Positions 1 through 8,214 of a stretch of DNA of 64,000 nucleotides are shown here, in pieces; positions within the stretch are counted from its first letter, which is position 1; each line of letters opens with the position of its first letter. Source of the stretch: Pseudomonas fluorescens (GTDB lineage Bacteria > Pseudomonadota > Gammaproteobacteria > Pseudomonadales > Pseudomonadaceae); the NCBI RefSeq assembly GCF_902497785.1, contig NZ_CABVHK010000021.1, positions 1 through 64,000 of the forward strand. Direction: 5' to 3'. The position numbers were made by a program, and so were the translations under genes. The notes beneath the pieces were generated by a model. It did no database searches. It was not told the origin of the DNA and saw only the letters and a list, made by a program, of their open reading frames with translations.

Positions 1-1
1 C

Positions 2-223
2 GACCTGCGTTTGAACGAGCCGCGTTATGCGTCCCTGCCAAACATCATGAAAGCCAAGAAGAAGCCTCTCGAAGTGCTGACTCCGGACGCTTTGGGCGTT
101 TCCACCGCCTCCACCAACAAGACCGTGAAAGTCGAAGCGCCAGCTGCACGCAGCGCGGGTATCAAGGTCAAGTCGGTGGCTGAACTGGTCGAGAAACTGA
201 AAAACGAAGCGAAGGTAATCTAA
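2..223 (+). CDS. etfB: Electron transfer flavoprotein beta subunit, 3' end
   Basis: Only the last 73 codons are in the window; the frame is open at the left edge. EtfB pairs with EtfA to carry electrons from acyl-CoA and other dehydrogenases to ETF-ubiquinone oxidoreductase. The visible part has the EtfB C-terminal segment: the NIMKAKKKPLE recognition-loop region, then a Lys/Ala-rich tail ending LKNEAKVI. The stop at 221-223 lies two bases before the etfA start, so the two are one transcription unit. Identification rests on the C-terminal sequence and on the following etfA. Confidence 0.95.
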   Translation, partial: DLRLNEPRYASLPNIMKAKKKPLEVLTPDALGVSTASTNKTVKVEAPAARSAGIKVKSVAELVEKLKNEAKVI

Positions 224-225
224 TC

Positions 226-1155
226 ATGACTATCTTGGTAATCGCTGAACACGACAACAAAGTAGTGGCCCCGGCCACCCTGAACACAGTGGCTGCTGCT
301 GCCAAAATCGGCGGCGACATCCACGTGCTGGTTGCCGGCCAGAACGTTGGCGCCGTGGCTGAAGCCGCTGCGAAAATCGCTGGCGTGGCTAAAGTGCTGG
401 TGGCCGACAACGCCGCCTACGCTCACCAACTGCCGGAAAACGTCGCGCCGCTGGTGGCTGAGCTGGGCGCTGGCTACAGCCACATCCTGGCTGCCGCCAC
501 TTCCAACGGCAAAAACATCCTGCCGCGCGTTGCCGCTCAGCTGGACGTTGACCAGATCTCCGAGATCATCTCGGTCGAAAGCGCTGACACCTTCAAGCGC
601 CCGATCTACGCCGGTAACGCCATCGCTACCGTGCAATCGACTGCTGCAATCAAAGTGATCACTGTGCGTGCCACCGGTTTCGACCCGGTTGCTGCTGAAG
701 GTGGTTCGGCTGCCGTTGAAGCGGTTGCGGCTGCTCACGACGCTGGCACTTCGAGCTTCGTTGGTGAAGAACTGGCCAAGTCCGATCGTCCGGAACTGAC
801 CGCTGCCAAAATCGTCGTTTCCGGCGGTCGCGGCATGCAGAATGGCGACAACTTCAAACACCTGTACGCCTTGGCCGACAAGCTGGGCGCTGCCGTCGGT
901 GCTTCCCGCGCCGCGGTCGACGCAGGTTTTGTACCGAACGACATGCAGGTCGGTCAAACCGGCAAAATCGTTGCTCCACAGCTGTACATCGCCGTCGGTA
1001 TCTCCGGCGCGATCCAGCACCTGGCCGGCATGAAAGACTCCAAAGTGATCGTTGCGATCAACAAGGACGAAGAAGCGCCGATCTTCCAGGTGGCCGATTA
1101 CGGCCTGGTGGCGGACTTGTTCGAAGCCATCCCTGAGTTCGAGAAGCTGGTCTAA
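226..1155 (+). CDS. etfA: Electron transfer flavoprotein alpha subunit
   Basis: The 309-residue product is normal length for EtfA. It forms the FAD- and AMP-containing ETF heterodimer with EtfB in the cytoplasm. The N-terminal Rossmann-like half (MTILVIAEHD) precedes the C-terminal FAD-binding half, with the family motif around residues 223-270 (GASRAAVDAG, QVGQTGKIVAPQLYIAVGIS, GAIQHLAGM). The ATG follows the etfB stop by two bases, so translation is probably coupled. A strong hairpin with a T tract closes the unit just downstream. Confidence 0.98.
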   Translation: MTILVIAEHDNKVVAPATLNTVAAAAKIGGDIHVLVAGQNVGAVAEAAAKIAGVAKVLVADNAAYAHQLPENVAPLVAELGAGYSHILAAATSNGKNILPRVAAQLDVDQISEIISVESADTFKRPIYAGNAIATVQSTAAIKVITVRATGFDPVAAEGGSAAVEAVAAAHDAGTSSFVGEELAKSDRPELTAAKIVVSGGRGMQNGDNFKHLYALADKLGAAVGASRAAVDAGFVPNDMQVGQTGKIVAPQLYIAVGISGAIQHLAGMKDSKVIVAINKDEEAPIFQVADYGLVADLFEAIPEFEKLV

Positions 1156-1177
1156 TCCAGCTGCTTGACCTATAAAG

Positions 1178-1208
1178 AGCCCGACCTTTTGGTCGGGCTT
1201 TTTTTTTG
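1178..1208 (+). terminator. Rho-independent terminator of etfBA
   Basis: AGCCCGACC and GGTCGGGCT form a 9-bp GC-rich stem around a short loop, followed by a run of nine T. It lies 23 bases after the etfA stop. Confidence 0.93.
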
Positions 1209-1260
1209 CTCATCCGTAGGAGCGGTCGAGTGAAACGAGGCTGCGATCTTTTAACCAACA

Positions 1261-1300
1261 AAAAAAGCCCGCCAAGGCGTAAACCTTGGCGGGCTTTTTT
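1261..1300 (-). terminator. Bidirectional terminator after the DUF1993 gene
   Basis: AAAAAAGCCCGCCAAGG pairs with its complement CCTTGGCGGGCTTTTTT, giving a perfect stem flanked by A and T tracts. It terminates the minus-strand gene that ends at 1314 and can also act on plus-strand read-through from etfA. Confidence 0.92.
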
Positions 1301-1313
1301 GTGCCCGGACGCT

Positions 1314-1823
1314 TTAGAACGCGCCCATGTAATCGCGCTTGCCCACTTCCACACCATTGTGACGCAGCAATGCGTAAGCGGTGGTGACGTGAAAAAAGAA
1401 CTGCGGCAGGCCGTAGCTCAGCAGGTAAGCCTGGCCGGTGAAGCGCTTCTCTTTCGGCGTGCCCTGGCGGGTGATGATTTCGATGCCTTCCTTGCCATTG
1501 ATCTGCTCGGGCTTGATCTCGCCGATGTAGCCCAGAACCTTGGCGATCAGCGCTTGCAGCTCGGCGAAGGTGGTTTCGGTGTCGTCGTACTTCGGCAGTT
1601 CGACTTCGGCCAGACGCGAAGAAACGCCCTTGGCGAAATCTACGGCGATCTGCACCTGACGCACCAGCGGGAACATGTCCGGGTACAGGCGGGCTTGCAG
1701 GAAAGCGTTCGGATCGATGTTCTTGGCGGTGGCGTGGGCTTCAGCCTTGGTCAGAACGTTGCTCAGCGCGGTGAGCAGTTGCGTGAAAACCGGAACGGAA
1801 GCGTCATACAGGGAAATGGTCAT
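1314..1823 (-). CDS. DUF1993 family protein
   Basis: The 169-residue soluble protein resembles the DUF1993 family, helical proteins of about 170 residues with no established function. It starts MTISLYDASVPVFTQLL and carries the conserved RLYPDMFPLVRQV segment near residue 45 and a GLPQFFFHVTTAYALLRHNG segment near the C terminus; these recur across the family. No signal peptide or membrane segment is visible. It is a single gene, converging on etfA. Metal binding or DinB-like folding has been suggested for such proteins, but nothing here tests that. Confidence 0.85.
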   Translation of the reverse strand: MTISLYDASVPVFTQLLTALSNVLTKAEAHATAKNIDPNAFLQARLYPDMFPLVRQVQIAVDFAKGVSSRLAEVELPKYDDTETTFAELQALIAKVLGYIGEIKPEQINGKEGIEIITRQGTPKEKRFTGQAYLLSYGLPQFFFHVTTAYALLRHNGVEVGKRDYMGAF

Positions 1824-1962
1824 GGCAGTCTCGTGTGGTAACAGGAGTGAAAAGTGGGTCGATTATAGCGATGCGCGACGCTCCTGCGACTTGTCTTTTA
1901 TCCAGCAAGGATTAGGCTAGGCGGCTTCGACTGCAGGCTTCGACAGCAAAGGGAAAAGCGTG

Positions 1963-2610
1963 ATGAGCACTGAGCAAGAAACCACCTTCGACGAGCCACG
2001 CCTCAACAGCACGGAAATCCGCATTCTGGGTTCGTTGATCGAGAAACAGGCCACCAGCCCGGAAACCTATCCGCTGACCCTCAATGCCTTGGTGATCGCC
2101 TGCAACCAGAAAACCAGCCGCGAGCCGGTGATGAACCTGACCCCGGGCCAGGTCGGCCAGAGCCTGCGCGCCCTTGAAGGTCGCGGATTCACCAAACTGG
2201 TAATGGGCAGCCGCGCCGACCGCTGGGAGCACAAAGTGGACAAGGCGCTGGAACTGGTGCCGGCGCAGGTGATTCTGACGGGCTTGCTGTTTCTGCGCGG
2301 CCCGCAGACGGTCAATGAACTGCTGACCCGCAGTGGCCGCATGCATGAATTCGAAGATGCCGAACAGGTGGTGCATCAGCTCGAACGGTTGATCGCTCGC
2401 GGTCTGGCGCTGCTGATTCCGCGCCAAGCCGGGCAACGTGAAGATCGCTACATGCATGCACTCGGTGATCCGGCGGACATCGAAGCGATCCTCGCGGCAC
2501 GGCAGAACCCGGTGGAGCGTGGAGGCGGCAGCGGCGTCTCTGTTGAACGAATCGAAGAGCTTGAAGCGCGGATTGCAGCGCTGGAAGAGCGGCTGTCACG
2601 CCTGGAATAA
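1963..2610 (+). CDS. yceH: YceH-type UPF0502 (DUF480) protein
   Basis: The 215-residue protein matches the YceH/DUF480 family, whose members are tandem winged-helix proteins of unknown function. The family N-terminal signature is plain: TEIRILGSLIEKQATSPETYPLTLNALVIACNQK, written here in pieces as TEIRILGSLIEKQ and NALVIACNQKTSR. The last 22 residues form a short predicted coiled coil (VERIEELEARIAALEERL), suggesting oligomerisation. The GTG immediately before the ATG is in frame; the ATG at 1963 fits family length better. It is a monocistronic gene ending just before a REP doublet. Confidence 0.9.
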   Translation: MSTEQETTFDEPRLNSTEIRILGSLIEKQATSPETYPLTLNALVIACNQKTSREPVMNLTPGQVGQSLRALEGRGFTKLVMGSRADRWEHKVDKALELVPAQVILTGLLFLRGPQTVNELLTRSGRMHEFEDAEQVVHQLERLIARGLALLIPRQAGQREDRYMHALGDPADIEAILAARQNPVERGGGSGVSVERIEELEARIAALEERLSRLE

Positions 2611-2632
2611 CCCGGCGTCACAGATCTAAATT

Positions 2633-2720
2633 GTGGGAGCGAGCTTGCTCGCGATAGCGGTGTGTCAGCCAAAATCTATCGTGACTGACACACCGCTATC
2701 GCGAGCAAGCTCGCTCCCAC
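2633..2720. repeat. REPIN, family A
   Basis: Two inverted REP cores (GTGGGAGCGAGCTTGCTCGC) flank a spacer that is itself palindromic (GATAGCGGTGTGTCAG and its complement). The whole 88 bases can fold into one nearly perfect hairpin. Confidence 0.95.
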
Positions 2721-2743
2721 ACTGGTTTCGTAGTGTTTGTTGG

Positions 2744-3262
2744 CTACTCGCCATCCCAGTAATCCACGCCGTCAGCCTGTCTGGCGATGGCGACGAAACC
2801 CGATGCATTGCCCTCGGCGTCGACCTTGAAGTCGTCCATCACCGCGTACTTGCCTGAGTCCGGGTACTCGCAGATTTCCGGCGACTGCTGGGTGCTGACA
2901 GCCAGGTAGCGCAGTTCACTGTCGCTGGTGTTGATGATCTGGTGCGCCGCTTCCGGACCGCCCGGCGGGCAGGCGATGACGTCGCCGGCGCGGATCGGGA
3001 AGCGCTCGGCACCGAGGCGGATCTGCCCTTCCCCGGCGACCACGTAGAACATTTCCTCGTTGACCCGATGACTGTGAAACGGACTGCCACGCATACCCGG
3101 CTCCAGCACGTACAAGCGATAACCGAGCTTCTGCGCCCCCAGTTGCTGGCCGACACGGGCCATGCGTTGTTGATAGCGGCCGGCGGTTTCCCCGGTGGGT
3201 GCCAGGGCTTCGGGCAGCGGTTCGAGTTCGACCTGGTTCAGGTTGAGGATGGCGGGGGGCAT
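2744..3262 (-). CDS. Cupin domain protein
   Basis: The 172-residue protein is a single-domain cupin. Cupin motif 1 is visible as GSPFHSHRVNEEMFYVVAGE (about residues 60-80), with the His pair and Glu expected to bind a metal, and motif 2 as GGPEAAHQIINTS. It lacks a signal peptide, so it should be cytosolic. Cupins of this size include sugar isomerases, dioxygenases and storage-like proteins, so substrate cannot be given. It stands alone between two REP elements, converging on yceH. The start MPPAILNLNQVELEPL looks natural. Confidence 0.85.
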   Translation of the reverse strand: MPPAILNLNQVELEPLPEALAPTGETAGRYQQRMARVGQQLGAQKLGYRLYVLEPGMRGSPFHSHRVNEEMFYVVAGEGQIRLGAERFPIRAGDVIACPPGGPEAAHQIINTSDSELRYLAVSTQQSPEICEYPDSGKYAVMDDFKVDAEGNASGFVAIARQADGVDYWDGE

Positions 3263-3334
3263 GGGAAACCTCGGTGTGGTGAGAGGGCAAGTCTTGGCTT
3301 GCTGGCCAGGAGTATAGGTCTGGCAAAGTCAAAA

Positions 3335-3396
3335 GATCGCAGCCTTCGGCAGCTCCTACGGGTGTACGCGCGTAGGAGCTGCCGAAGGCTGCGATC
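3335..3396. repeat. REP doublet, family B
   Basis: GATCGCAGCCTTCGGCAGCT and its inverted copy enclose a GTGTACGCGC spacer, forming a compact stem-loop between the cupin and shikimate dehydrogenase-like genes. Confidence 0.95.
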
Positions 3397-3409
3397 TTTA
3401 GCGGGGCAA

Positions 3410-4228
3410 TCAGCTCCGGGCAAACTCTACCGCTTTCTTGAATTGCTCATCCGTCGGCCGCACGCCGGTGTACAGCACGAACTGCTCCAGCGCCTGGATG
3501 GCGATCACTTCCAGCCCGGTGATCACCCGCTTGCCCTCGGCACGACCGCGCACGATCAGCGGCGTTTCCGAGGGAATCGCCACTACATCGAAGATTGTTT
3601 CGGCAGCCGCGATGGTCTCGGCATCGAACGCCAGTTGCCCGGCCTCAGGCCCGCCAGACATACCGATCGGCGTGACGTTGATCAGCATGCGCGGACGTCG
3701 CGCGCCCAGTTCGGCTTGCCATTCATAGCCCAGCGATTGCGCCAGGGCCCGCCCGGCACCCTCGTTACGCGCCACGATCAGGCCATTTTGGTAACCGCCA
3801 TCGCGCAAGGCACTGGCCACCGCTTTGGCCATGCCACCGCTGCCGCGCAGGGCAAAGGTCGAATCCTTGGGCACCTGATGCGTGTCCAGTAACTGCGCGA
3901 TAGCGATGTAATCGGTGTTGTAGGCCTTGAGGTGGCCGTCGGTGTTGACGATGGTGTTGATCGATTGAATGGCCGCCGCCGATTCGTCCAGCTCATCGAC
4001 CAGCGCAATGCAGGCCTCCTTGAACGGCATCGATACGCCACAACCACGAATACCCAAGGCGCGAATGCCACCCACGGCGCCCGTCAGGTCCTGGCTGCGG
4101 AATGCTTTGTAATAGAAATTCAGGCCCAACTGTTCGTACAGATGATTGTGAAAACGCAGGCCAAAGTTCCCGGGGCGCCCCGACAGGGACATGCACAGCT
4201 GGGTGTCTTTGTTAGGGTTCATCTGCAT
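3410..4228 (-). CDS. Shikimate dehydrogenase-like oxidoreductase
   Basis: The 272-residue protein belongs to the shikimate/quinate dehydrogenase family, the NADP(H)-dependent group that includes AroE and YdiB. The substrate-domain motif SMPFKEACIALVDEL holds the catalytic-type Lys (around residue 67), and AYNTDYIA carries the partner Asp. The nucleotide loop reads RGSGGMAKAV where AroE usually has GAGGA. INVTPIGM matches the NATPxGM motif. The divergent loop suggests a paralogue (SdhL/YdiB-like) rather than the housekeeping AroE. The ATG at 4228 sits 7 bases after AAGGAG, better than the in-frame TTG before it. Confidence 0.83.
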   Translation of the reverse strand: MQMNPNKDTQLCMSLSGRPGNFGLRFHNHLYEQLGLNFYYKAFRSQDLTGAVGGIRALGIRGCGVSMPFKEACIALVDELDESAAAIQSINTIVNTDGHLKAYNTDYIAIAQLLDTHQVPKDSTFALRGSGGMAKAVASALRDGGYQNGLIVARNEGAGRALAQSLGYEWQAELGARRPRMLINVTPIGMSGGPEAGQLAFDAETIAAAETIFDVVAIPSETPLIVRGRAEGKRVITGLEVIAIQALEQFVLYTGVRPTDEQFKKAVEFARS

Positions 4229-4473
4229 CAAAAATCTCCTTGGAGAGCACTTTCAGATGGACGGGATTCGCCAATCCATCAGGTCTGTTCGATCATGGTG
4301 GTGCGCTTGCGCAGGCCAGCACACGCGGGTAAATAAGCCGGTACAGACCTTACACAAAATTTACCCAGCGGCTGTGCTGATTTTCAGAAACATGCTGTCT
4401 TAGATGTATCCCCGCGACAATCCTTGGGTCTATTGCAGACGCAAGCGCCGGGGCGAAGAACCGAGGAATTATC

Positions 4474-4839
4474 ATGATCCGTAAAATCCCCACAGTGGCC
4501 ATGCTGATTGGTGTTTTTGCTATCGCAGGGCAGGCAGAGGCTGGCGGCGGTCACGGTTGGCAAGGGCCAGCGGTGTTTGGTGCGATTGTCGGCTCGGCCA
4601 TCGTCGGTTCGGCCATCATCAACAGCAACCGTCCGGTCTATGTGCAGCAACCGGTCTATGCCCAACCGCAACCAGTGTATATCCAGCAACCGCCACCGGT
4701 TTATTACCAGCCGGCGCCTGTTTATGTGCAGCAACCGGTCTACTACGGCCCACCACCGGTTTACTACGGCCCACCCCGTGGGTATTACGGCCCGCCGCGC
4801 GGTTATTACGGCCATCCCCATGGTTATGGCCGCTGGTAA
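4474..4839 (+). CDS. Small secreted Tyr/Pro/Gln-rich repeat protein
   Basis: The 121-residue protein has a clear signal peptide (Arg/Lys start, hydrophobic core, cleavage likely after AEA at about residue 23). A short small-residue hydrophobic stretch (GAIVGSAIVGSAIINS) follows. The rest is low complexity: degenerate YVQQPVY repeats, then YYGPPPVYYGPPRG repeats, ending HGYGRW. The mature protein is rich in Tyr, Pro, Gly and Gln with no acidic residues visible in the repeats, as in cell-envelope or matrix-associated proteins. GAGGAATTATC supplies the ribosome site. I do not recognise a function. Confidence 0.75.
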   Translation: MIRKIPTVAMLIGVFAIAGQAEAGGGHGWQGPAVFGAIVGSAIVGSAIINSNRPVYVQQPVYAQPQPVYIQQPPPVYYQPAPVYVQQPVYYGPPPVYYGPPRGYYGPPRGYYGHPHGYGRW

Positions 4840-4856
4840 AGCTGCTTCGATTGCCG

Positions 4857-4892
4857 GGTGCATATCCGTTTCTGCGGTAACGGATATGCCCG
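4857..4892. repeat. Short palindrome related to the larger repeat at 32490
   Basis: GCATATCCGTT and AACGGATATGC form an 11-bp stem with a TCTGCGGT loop, extended by GGG/CCC. The left arm and loop match the 5' tip of the interspersed repeat near 32,500 (ATATCCGTTTTCTGGGTAACGG). There is no T tract, so a repeat remnant is more likely than a terminator. Confidence 0.6.
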
Positions 4893-5080
4893 CTCGTCGC
4901 CAAAGGTCTGAATAAATCTCCTCAAGGTCGCTGTCGGAACAGTGTCGACCGTTCAAATTGGCAAGATTAAGACTGATGCCATCCCGCACGAACGCGCAGA
5001 TGGTCATATTTCTGTCATCTCAGGTCCGCAAGCTCGGAACTGTCCGCCAACAACAGGTTGATAACAACAAGGACGACCGC

Positions 5081-5275
5081 ATGCCCACACAAAACCCGCA
5101 CCGCAATATCGGCTTGTGTACCTCGAGCAAGGTGTACAACACGCTGACCGAACTCAAGCACCTGGAAGGCCACCGCAGCGCCAAGTTTCTCTCGCTGCTG
5201 GCAGAAAACCTGGTACGCAAAGGCCTGCTCAACGAGCAGGAAGTGGTGCACATGCTGGATCTGGTGGTCGATTGA
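5081..5275 (+). CDS. Small conserved-type protein of unknown function
   Basis: The 64-residue protein starts at ATG 5081, with AAGGA placed about 7 bases upstream. An in-frame upstream start exists (4958) but has no ribosome site and adds unlikely sequence. The product begins MPTQNPHRNIGLCTSSKVYN, followed by two amphipathic helices (LTELKHLEGHRSAKFLSLLAENL and the LNEQEVVHMLDLVVD end, given in part). It has no signal peptide and could be a small regulatory or adaptor protein. The function is not recognised. Confidence 0.6.
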   Translation: MPTQNPHRNIGLCTSSKVYNTLTELKHLEGHRSAKFLSLLAENLVRKGLLNEQEVVHMLDLVVD

Positions 5276-5387
5276 CCGACCGACGAGCGTCAATACTCAC
5301 TGGCGTCAATGACGACTATTGAAAGCGTTGATTGTTCGTTAAAGCGGCCGGCCCGTAAGGTAACCCCATCAAGAGATGGAGGTACTT

Positions 5388-5570
5388 ATGTCCCAGGTTC
5401 AGATCATGTCCGTTATTGGCAGCGCCGTTCCCGCCCCGCTTAGAGCGCTGGGATTGCTCGCCTGCTGGTATCTGGTGCAGGACGGCGAAGCGATCAGCGG
5501 CCCACTCACTTCGCTGACCGACGCCAAAGCCTTGTCACAGCGCCTCGGCACCGGTCGACTGAGTGCCTAA
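5388..5570 (+). CDS. Small hypothetical protein
   Basis: The 60-residue product starts at ATG 5388, preceded by a strong GGAGG at 5379-5383. It contains a hydrophobic stretch (LRALGLLACWYLVQDG) followed by a short polar tail (ISGPLTSLTDAKALSQRLG). The DGEAISGPLTSLTDAKAL part resembles the small GYF-like or display-type segments found in other short Pseudomonas proteins, but I cannot assign a family. Its stop codon overlaps the 3' end of the convergent permease gene by four bases. Confidence 0.55.
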   Translation: MSQVQIMSVIGSAVPAPLRALGLLACWYLVQDGEAISGPLTSLTDAKALSQRLGTGRLSA

Positions 5571-6628
5571 GGCAGCTGCACCCGCGGTTTGGTTTCGATG
5601 AAGATCGCCCAGCTCGACATGAACAGCGCCGCGATCAAGGGCCCGATTACGAAGCCGTTGAGGCCGAAAATGGCCAGGCCGCCGAGGGTCGAGATCAGGA
5701 TCAGGTAGTCCGGCATCTTCGTATCCTTGCCCACCAGAATCGGGCGCAGTACGTTGTCCACCAGGCCAATCACGAACACCCCGAACAACCCCAGCACCAC
5801 GCCCTGCCAGATCGCCCCGCTGAACAGGAAAAACGCCGCCACCGGCGCCCAGACGATCCCCGCCCCGACCGCGGGCAGCAACGAAAGAAACGCCATCAAC
5901 ACCGCCCAGAGCAACGCGCTCGGGATGTCCAGAAACCAGAATATCGCACCGCCCAATGCGCCTTGCGTGATGGCGACCAGCAGGTTGCCCTTTACCGTCG
6001 CGCGCACCACGCGGTTGAACTTGAGCTGCAAACGGCGTTTCTGGTGTTCTTCCAGCGGCACGGCAGAGCGGACCTTGCGCGCCAGTTCCGGGCCGTCGCG
6101 CAGGAAGAAGAACAACAGGTAAAGCATGATGAAAAATCCCACCACAAAATCAAACGTGCCCTGACCGAAACTGAAGGCTTTGTTGGCGATGAACTCGTTG
6201 CCCGTCACCGCACTCTTGATGATTTTTTCGCGCAATCCGTCCAGCTCGCCAACCCCGGCCCGATCCAGAATGTGTTGAAAGGACTGCGGCAGGCTGTGTT
6301 TGAAATGCGTCACATACCCGGCGATGTCCAGCTCCCCGCTTTCGATGCTCTTGTACACCGCGGCCCCTTCTTGAACGAGCAAGAAGCTGAGGATGATCAC
6401 CGGCAAAATCGCGATGATCAGGCAGACGCTCAACGTCAGCAGCGAGGTGACGTTGCGCTGCCAGCCGAACTTCAGTTGCATCCGTCGTTGCATCGGTGCG
6501 AAGAGAATCCCGAGGATCACCGCCCAGAACACCGCGCCGTAAAACGGCAGCAGGATCCAGATGAACGCAACGGTCACCAGCCCCAGCAACACCACCAATG
6601 ATTTGTTTTGTACCGTATCTTCGCTCAT
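5567..6628 (-). CDS. AI-2E family transporter (YdiK/PerM-like)
   Basis: The 353-residue membrane protein has the AI-2E-transporter-family profile: a paired hydrophobic N-terminus (VVLLGLVTVAFIWILLPF, then AVFWAVILGILFAP), a third segment, a soluble loop of about 90 residues, and four or five C-terminal helices including LLPAVGAGIVWAPVA and FGVFVIGLVDNVLRPILVG, the family signature with the conserved DNVLRP. Members include TqsA and YdiK; substrate is usually unknown and some act as Na+/H+ antiporters. No partner genes lie nearby. Confidence 0.88.
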   Translation of the reverse strand: MSEDTVQNKSLVVLLGLVTVAFIWILLPFYGAVFWAVILGILFAPMQRRMQLKFGWQRNVTSLLTLSVCLIIAILPVIILSFLLVQEGAAVYKSIESGELDIAGYVTHFKHSLPQSFQHILDRAGVGELDGLREKIIKSAVTGNEFIANKAFSFGQGTFDFVVGFFIMLYLLFFFLRDGPELARKVRSAVPLEEHQKRRLQLKFNRVVRATVKGNLLVAITQGALGGAIFWFLDIPSALLWAVLMAFLSLLPAVGAGIVWAPVAAFFLFSGAIWQGVVLGLFGVFVIGLVDNVLRPILVGKDTKMPDYLILISTLGGLAIFGLNGFVIGPLIAALFMSSWAIFIETKPRVQLP

Positions 6629-6804
6629 GTCCGATCCATGTCAGTCCGCAAGGGCGCACACTCTTGTACTCAAAAGCCGTGCTGATGCTTAGTCCGCCAC
6701 GGGTCGCGCGAGTGCCATCCGTTTGTTCATCAAGCATAGATCCAGATCAATGAAAGCTGTGGGCATGTCGACTACCCTCGGCGGTTTTCGCGATCGACAC
6801 GCCC

Positions 6805-8127
6805 ATGACCCTGTTCACACCCGAGCTGCTCGCCCCTGCCGGCACCCTGAAAAACATGCGCTATGCCTTCGCCTACGGCGCCGATGCGGTGTACGCCGGC
6901 CAACCCCGCTACAGCCTGCGGGTGCGCAACAACGAATTCGACCACGCCAACCTGGCACTCGGCATTCGCGAGGCCCAGGCTCAGGGCAAGCGTTTCTACG
7001 TCGTGGTGAACATCGCCCCGCACAACGCCAAACTCAAAACCTTTCTCAAGGACCTGGAGCCGGTGATCGCGATGGCGCCGGATGCGCTGATCATGTCCGA
7101 CCCGGGCCTGATCATGCTGGTGCGCCGGCACTTCCCGCAGATGCCGATTCACCTGTCGGTGCAGGCCAATACGGTCAACTGGGCGAGCGTCGAGTTCTGG
7201 CAGCAACAAGGTTTGAGCCGGATCATCCTGTCGCGGGAGCTGTCGCTCGAAGAAATCGCCGAAATCCGCCAGCAAGTGCCCGGCATGGAGCTGGAAGTGT
7301 TCGTCCACGGCGCGCTGTGCATGGCTTATTCCGGACGCTGCCTGCTGTCGGGCTACATGAACAAGCGCGATGCCAATCAGGGCAGTTGCACCAATGCCTG
7401 TCGCTGGAAATATTCTGCACAGGAGGCCACGGCGAATCAGCTCGGCGAAATCGTGCAGACCTTCCAGCCGGAACCGACCCTGGGGATCGGCGCGCCCACC
7501 GATCAGGTGTTCCTGTTGCAGGAAGCCAATCGCCCCGACGAACTGATGCCGGCTTTCGAAGACGAGCACGGCACCTACATCATGAACGCCAAGGACCTGC
7601 GCGCCGTGCAGCATGTCGAGCGCCTGACGCAGATGGGCGTGCACTCGCTGAAAATCGAAGGCCGGACCAAATCCCACTTCTATTGCGCCCGGACCACGCA
7701 GGTTTATCGGCAAGCGATCGACGACGCCGTGGCCGGTCGCGCGTTCGACCGCAACCTGATGACGGACCTGGAATCACTGGCGCAACGCGGTTACACCGAA
7801 GGATTCCTGCGCCGACATGTGCATGACGAATACCAGAACTACCAGCACGGCAGCTCGGTGTCGGAGCGCCAACAGTTTGTCGGTGAACTGACCGGCGAGC
7901 GGCGCGACCGGTTGGCCGAAGTCAAGGTGAAGAACCGGTTTGGCCTGGGTGATCACATGGAACTGATGACGCCCGAAGGCAACTTCCATTTCGATCTGCA
8001 TCAGTTGCAGAACGTCAGAGGCGAGCCGATTGAAGTGGCGCCGGGGGACGGGCACACCGTGTACCTGCCGATTCCGGAGGCGCTGGATCTGCGGTTCGGG
8101 TTGTTGATGCGTGATGTTGGTAGATAG
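6805..8127 (+). CDS. yegQ: U32 family tRNA 5-hydroxyuridine modification protein (TrhP/YegQ)
   Basis: The 440-residue protein is a YegQ-type U32 'peptidase' family member. E. coli YegQ (TrhP) is needed for prephenate-dependent 5-hydroxyuridine formation at wobble U34 of tRNAs; the peptidase label is historical. The N-terminus LLAPAGTLKNMRYAFAYGAD and the segment VHGALCMAYSGRCLLSGYMN are diagnostic. Cysteines 172, 179, 195 and 199 form the conserved set thought to bind an Fe-S cluster. The C-terminal extension from about residue 330 (beta-barrel-like) is also present. It is monocistronic. Confidence 0.9.
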   Translation: MTLFTPELLAPAGTLKNMRYAFAYGADAVYAGQPRYSLRVRNNEFDHANLALGIREAQAQGKRFYVVVNIAPHNAKLKTFLKDLEPVIAMAPDALIMSDPGLIMLVRRHFPQMPIHLSVQANTVNWASVEFWQQQGLSRIILSRELSLEEIAEIRQQVPGMELEVFVHGALCMAYSGRCLLSGYMNKRDANQGSCTNACRWKYSAQEATANQLGEIVQTFQPEPTLGIGAPTDQVFLLQEANRPDELMPAFEDEHGTYIMNAKDLRAVQHVERLTQMGVHSLKIEGRTKSHFYCARTTQVYRQAIDDAVAGRAFDRNLMTDLESLAQRGYTEGFLRRHVHDEYQNYQHGSSVSERQQFVGELTGERRDRLAEVKVKNRFGLGDHMELMTPEGNFHFDLHQLQNVRGEPIEVAPGDGHTVYLPIPEALDLRFGLLMRDVGR

Positions 8128-8140
8128 TTGAAGATCAAAA

Positions 8141-8207
8141 GATCGCAGGCTACGCCAGCTCCTACAGGGAAATGCGATCGGCGTAGGAGCTGGCGCAGCC
8201 TGCGATC
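8141..8207. repeat. REP doublet, family B variant
   Basis: Inverted copies of GATCGCAGGCTACGCCAGCT flank a short spacer. The core differs from other family B copies: CTACGCC replaces CCTTCGGC, and the right arm has compensating GGCGCAG. Confidence 0.9.
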
Positions 8208-8214
8208 TGTTGAT

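Noticed and set aside
3410..4228. Naming the shikimate dehydrogenase-like gene aroE
   Set aside because: The nucleotide-binding loop differs from housekeeping AroE and no aromatic pathway genes adjoin it, so a paralogue is more likely.
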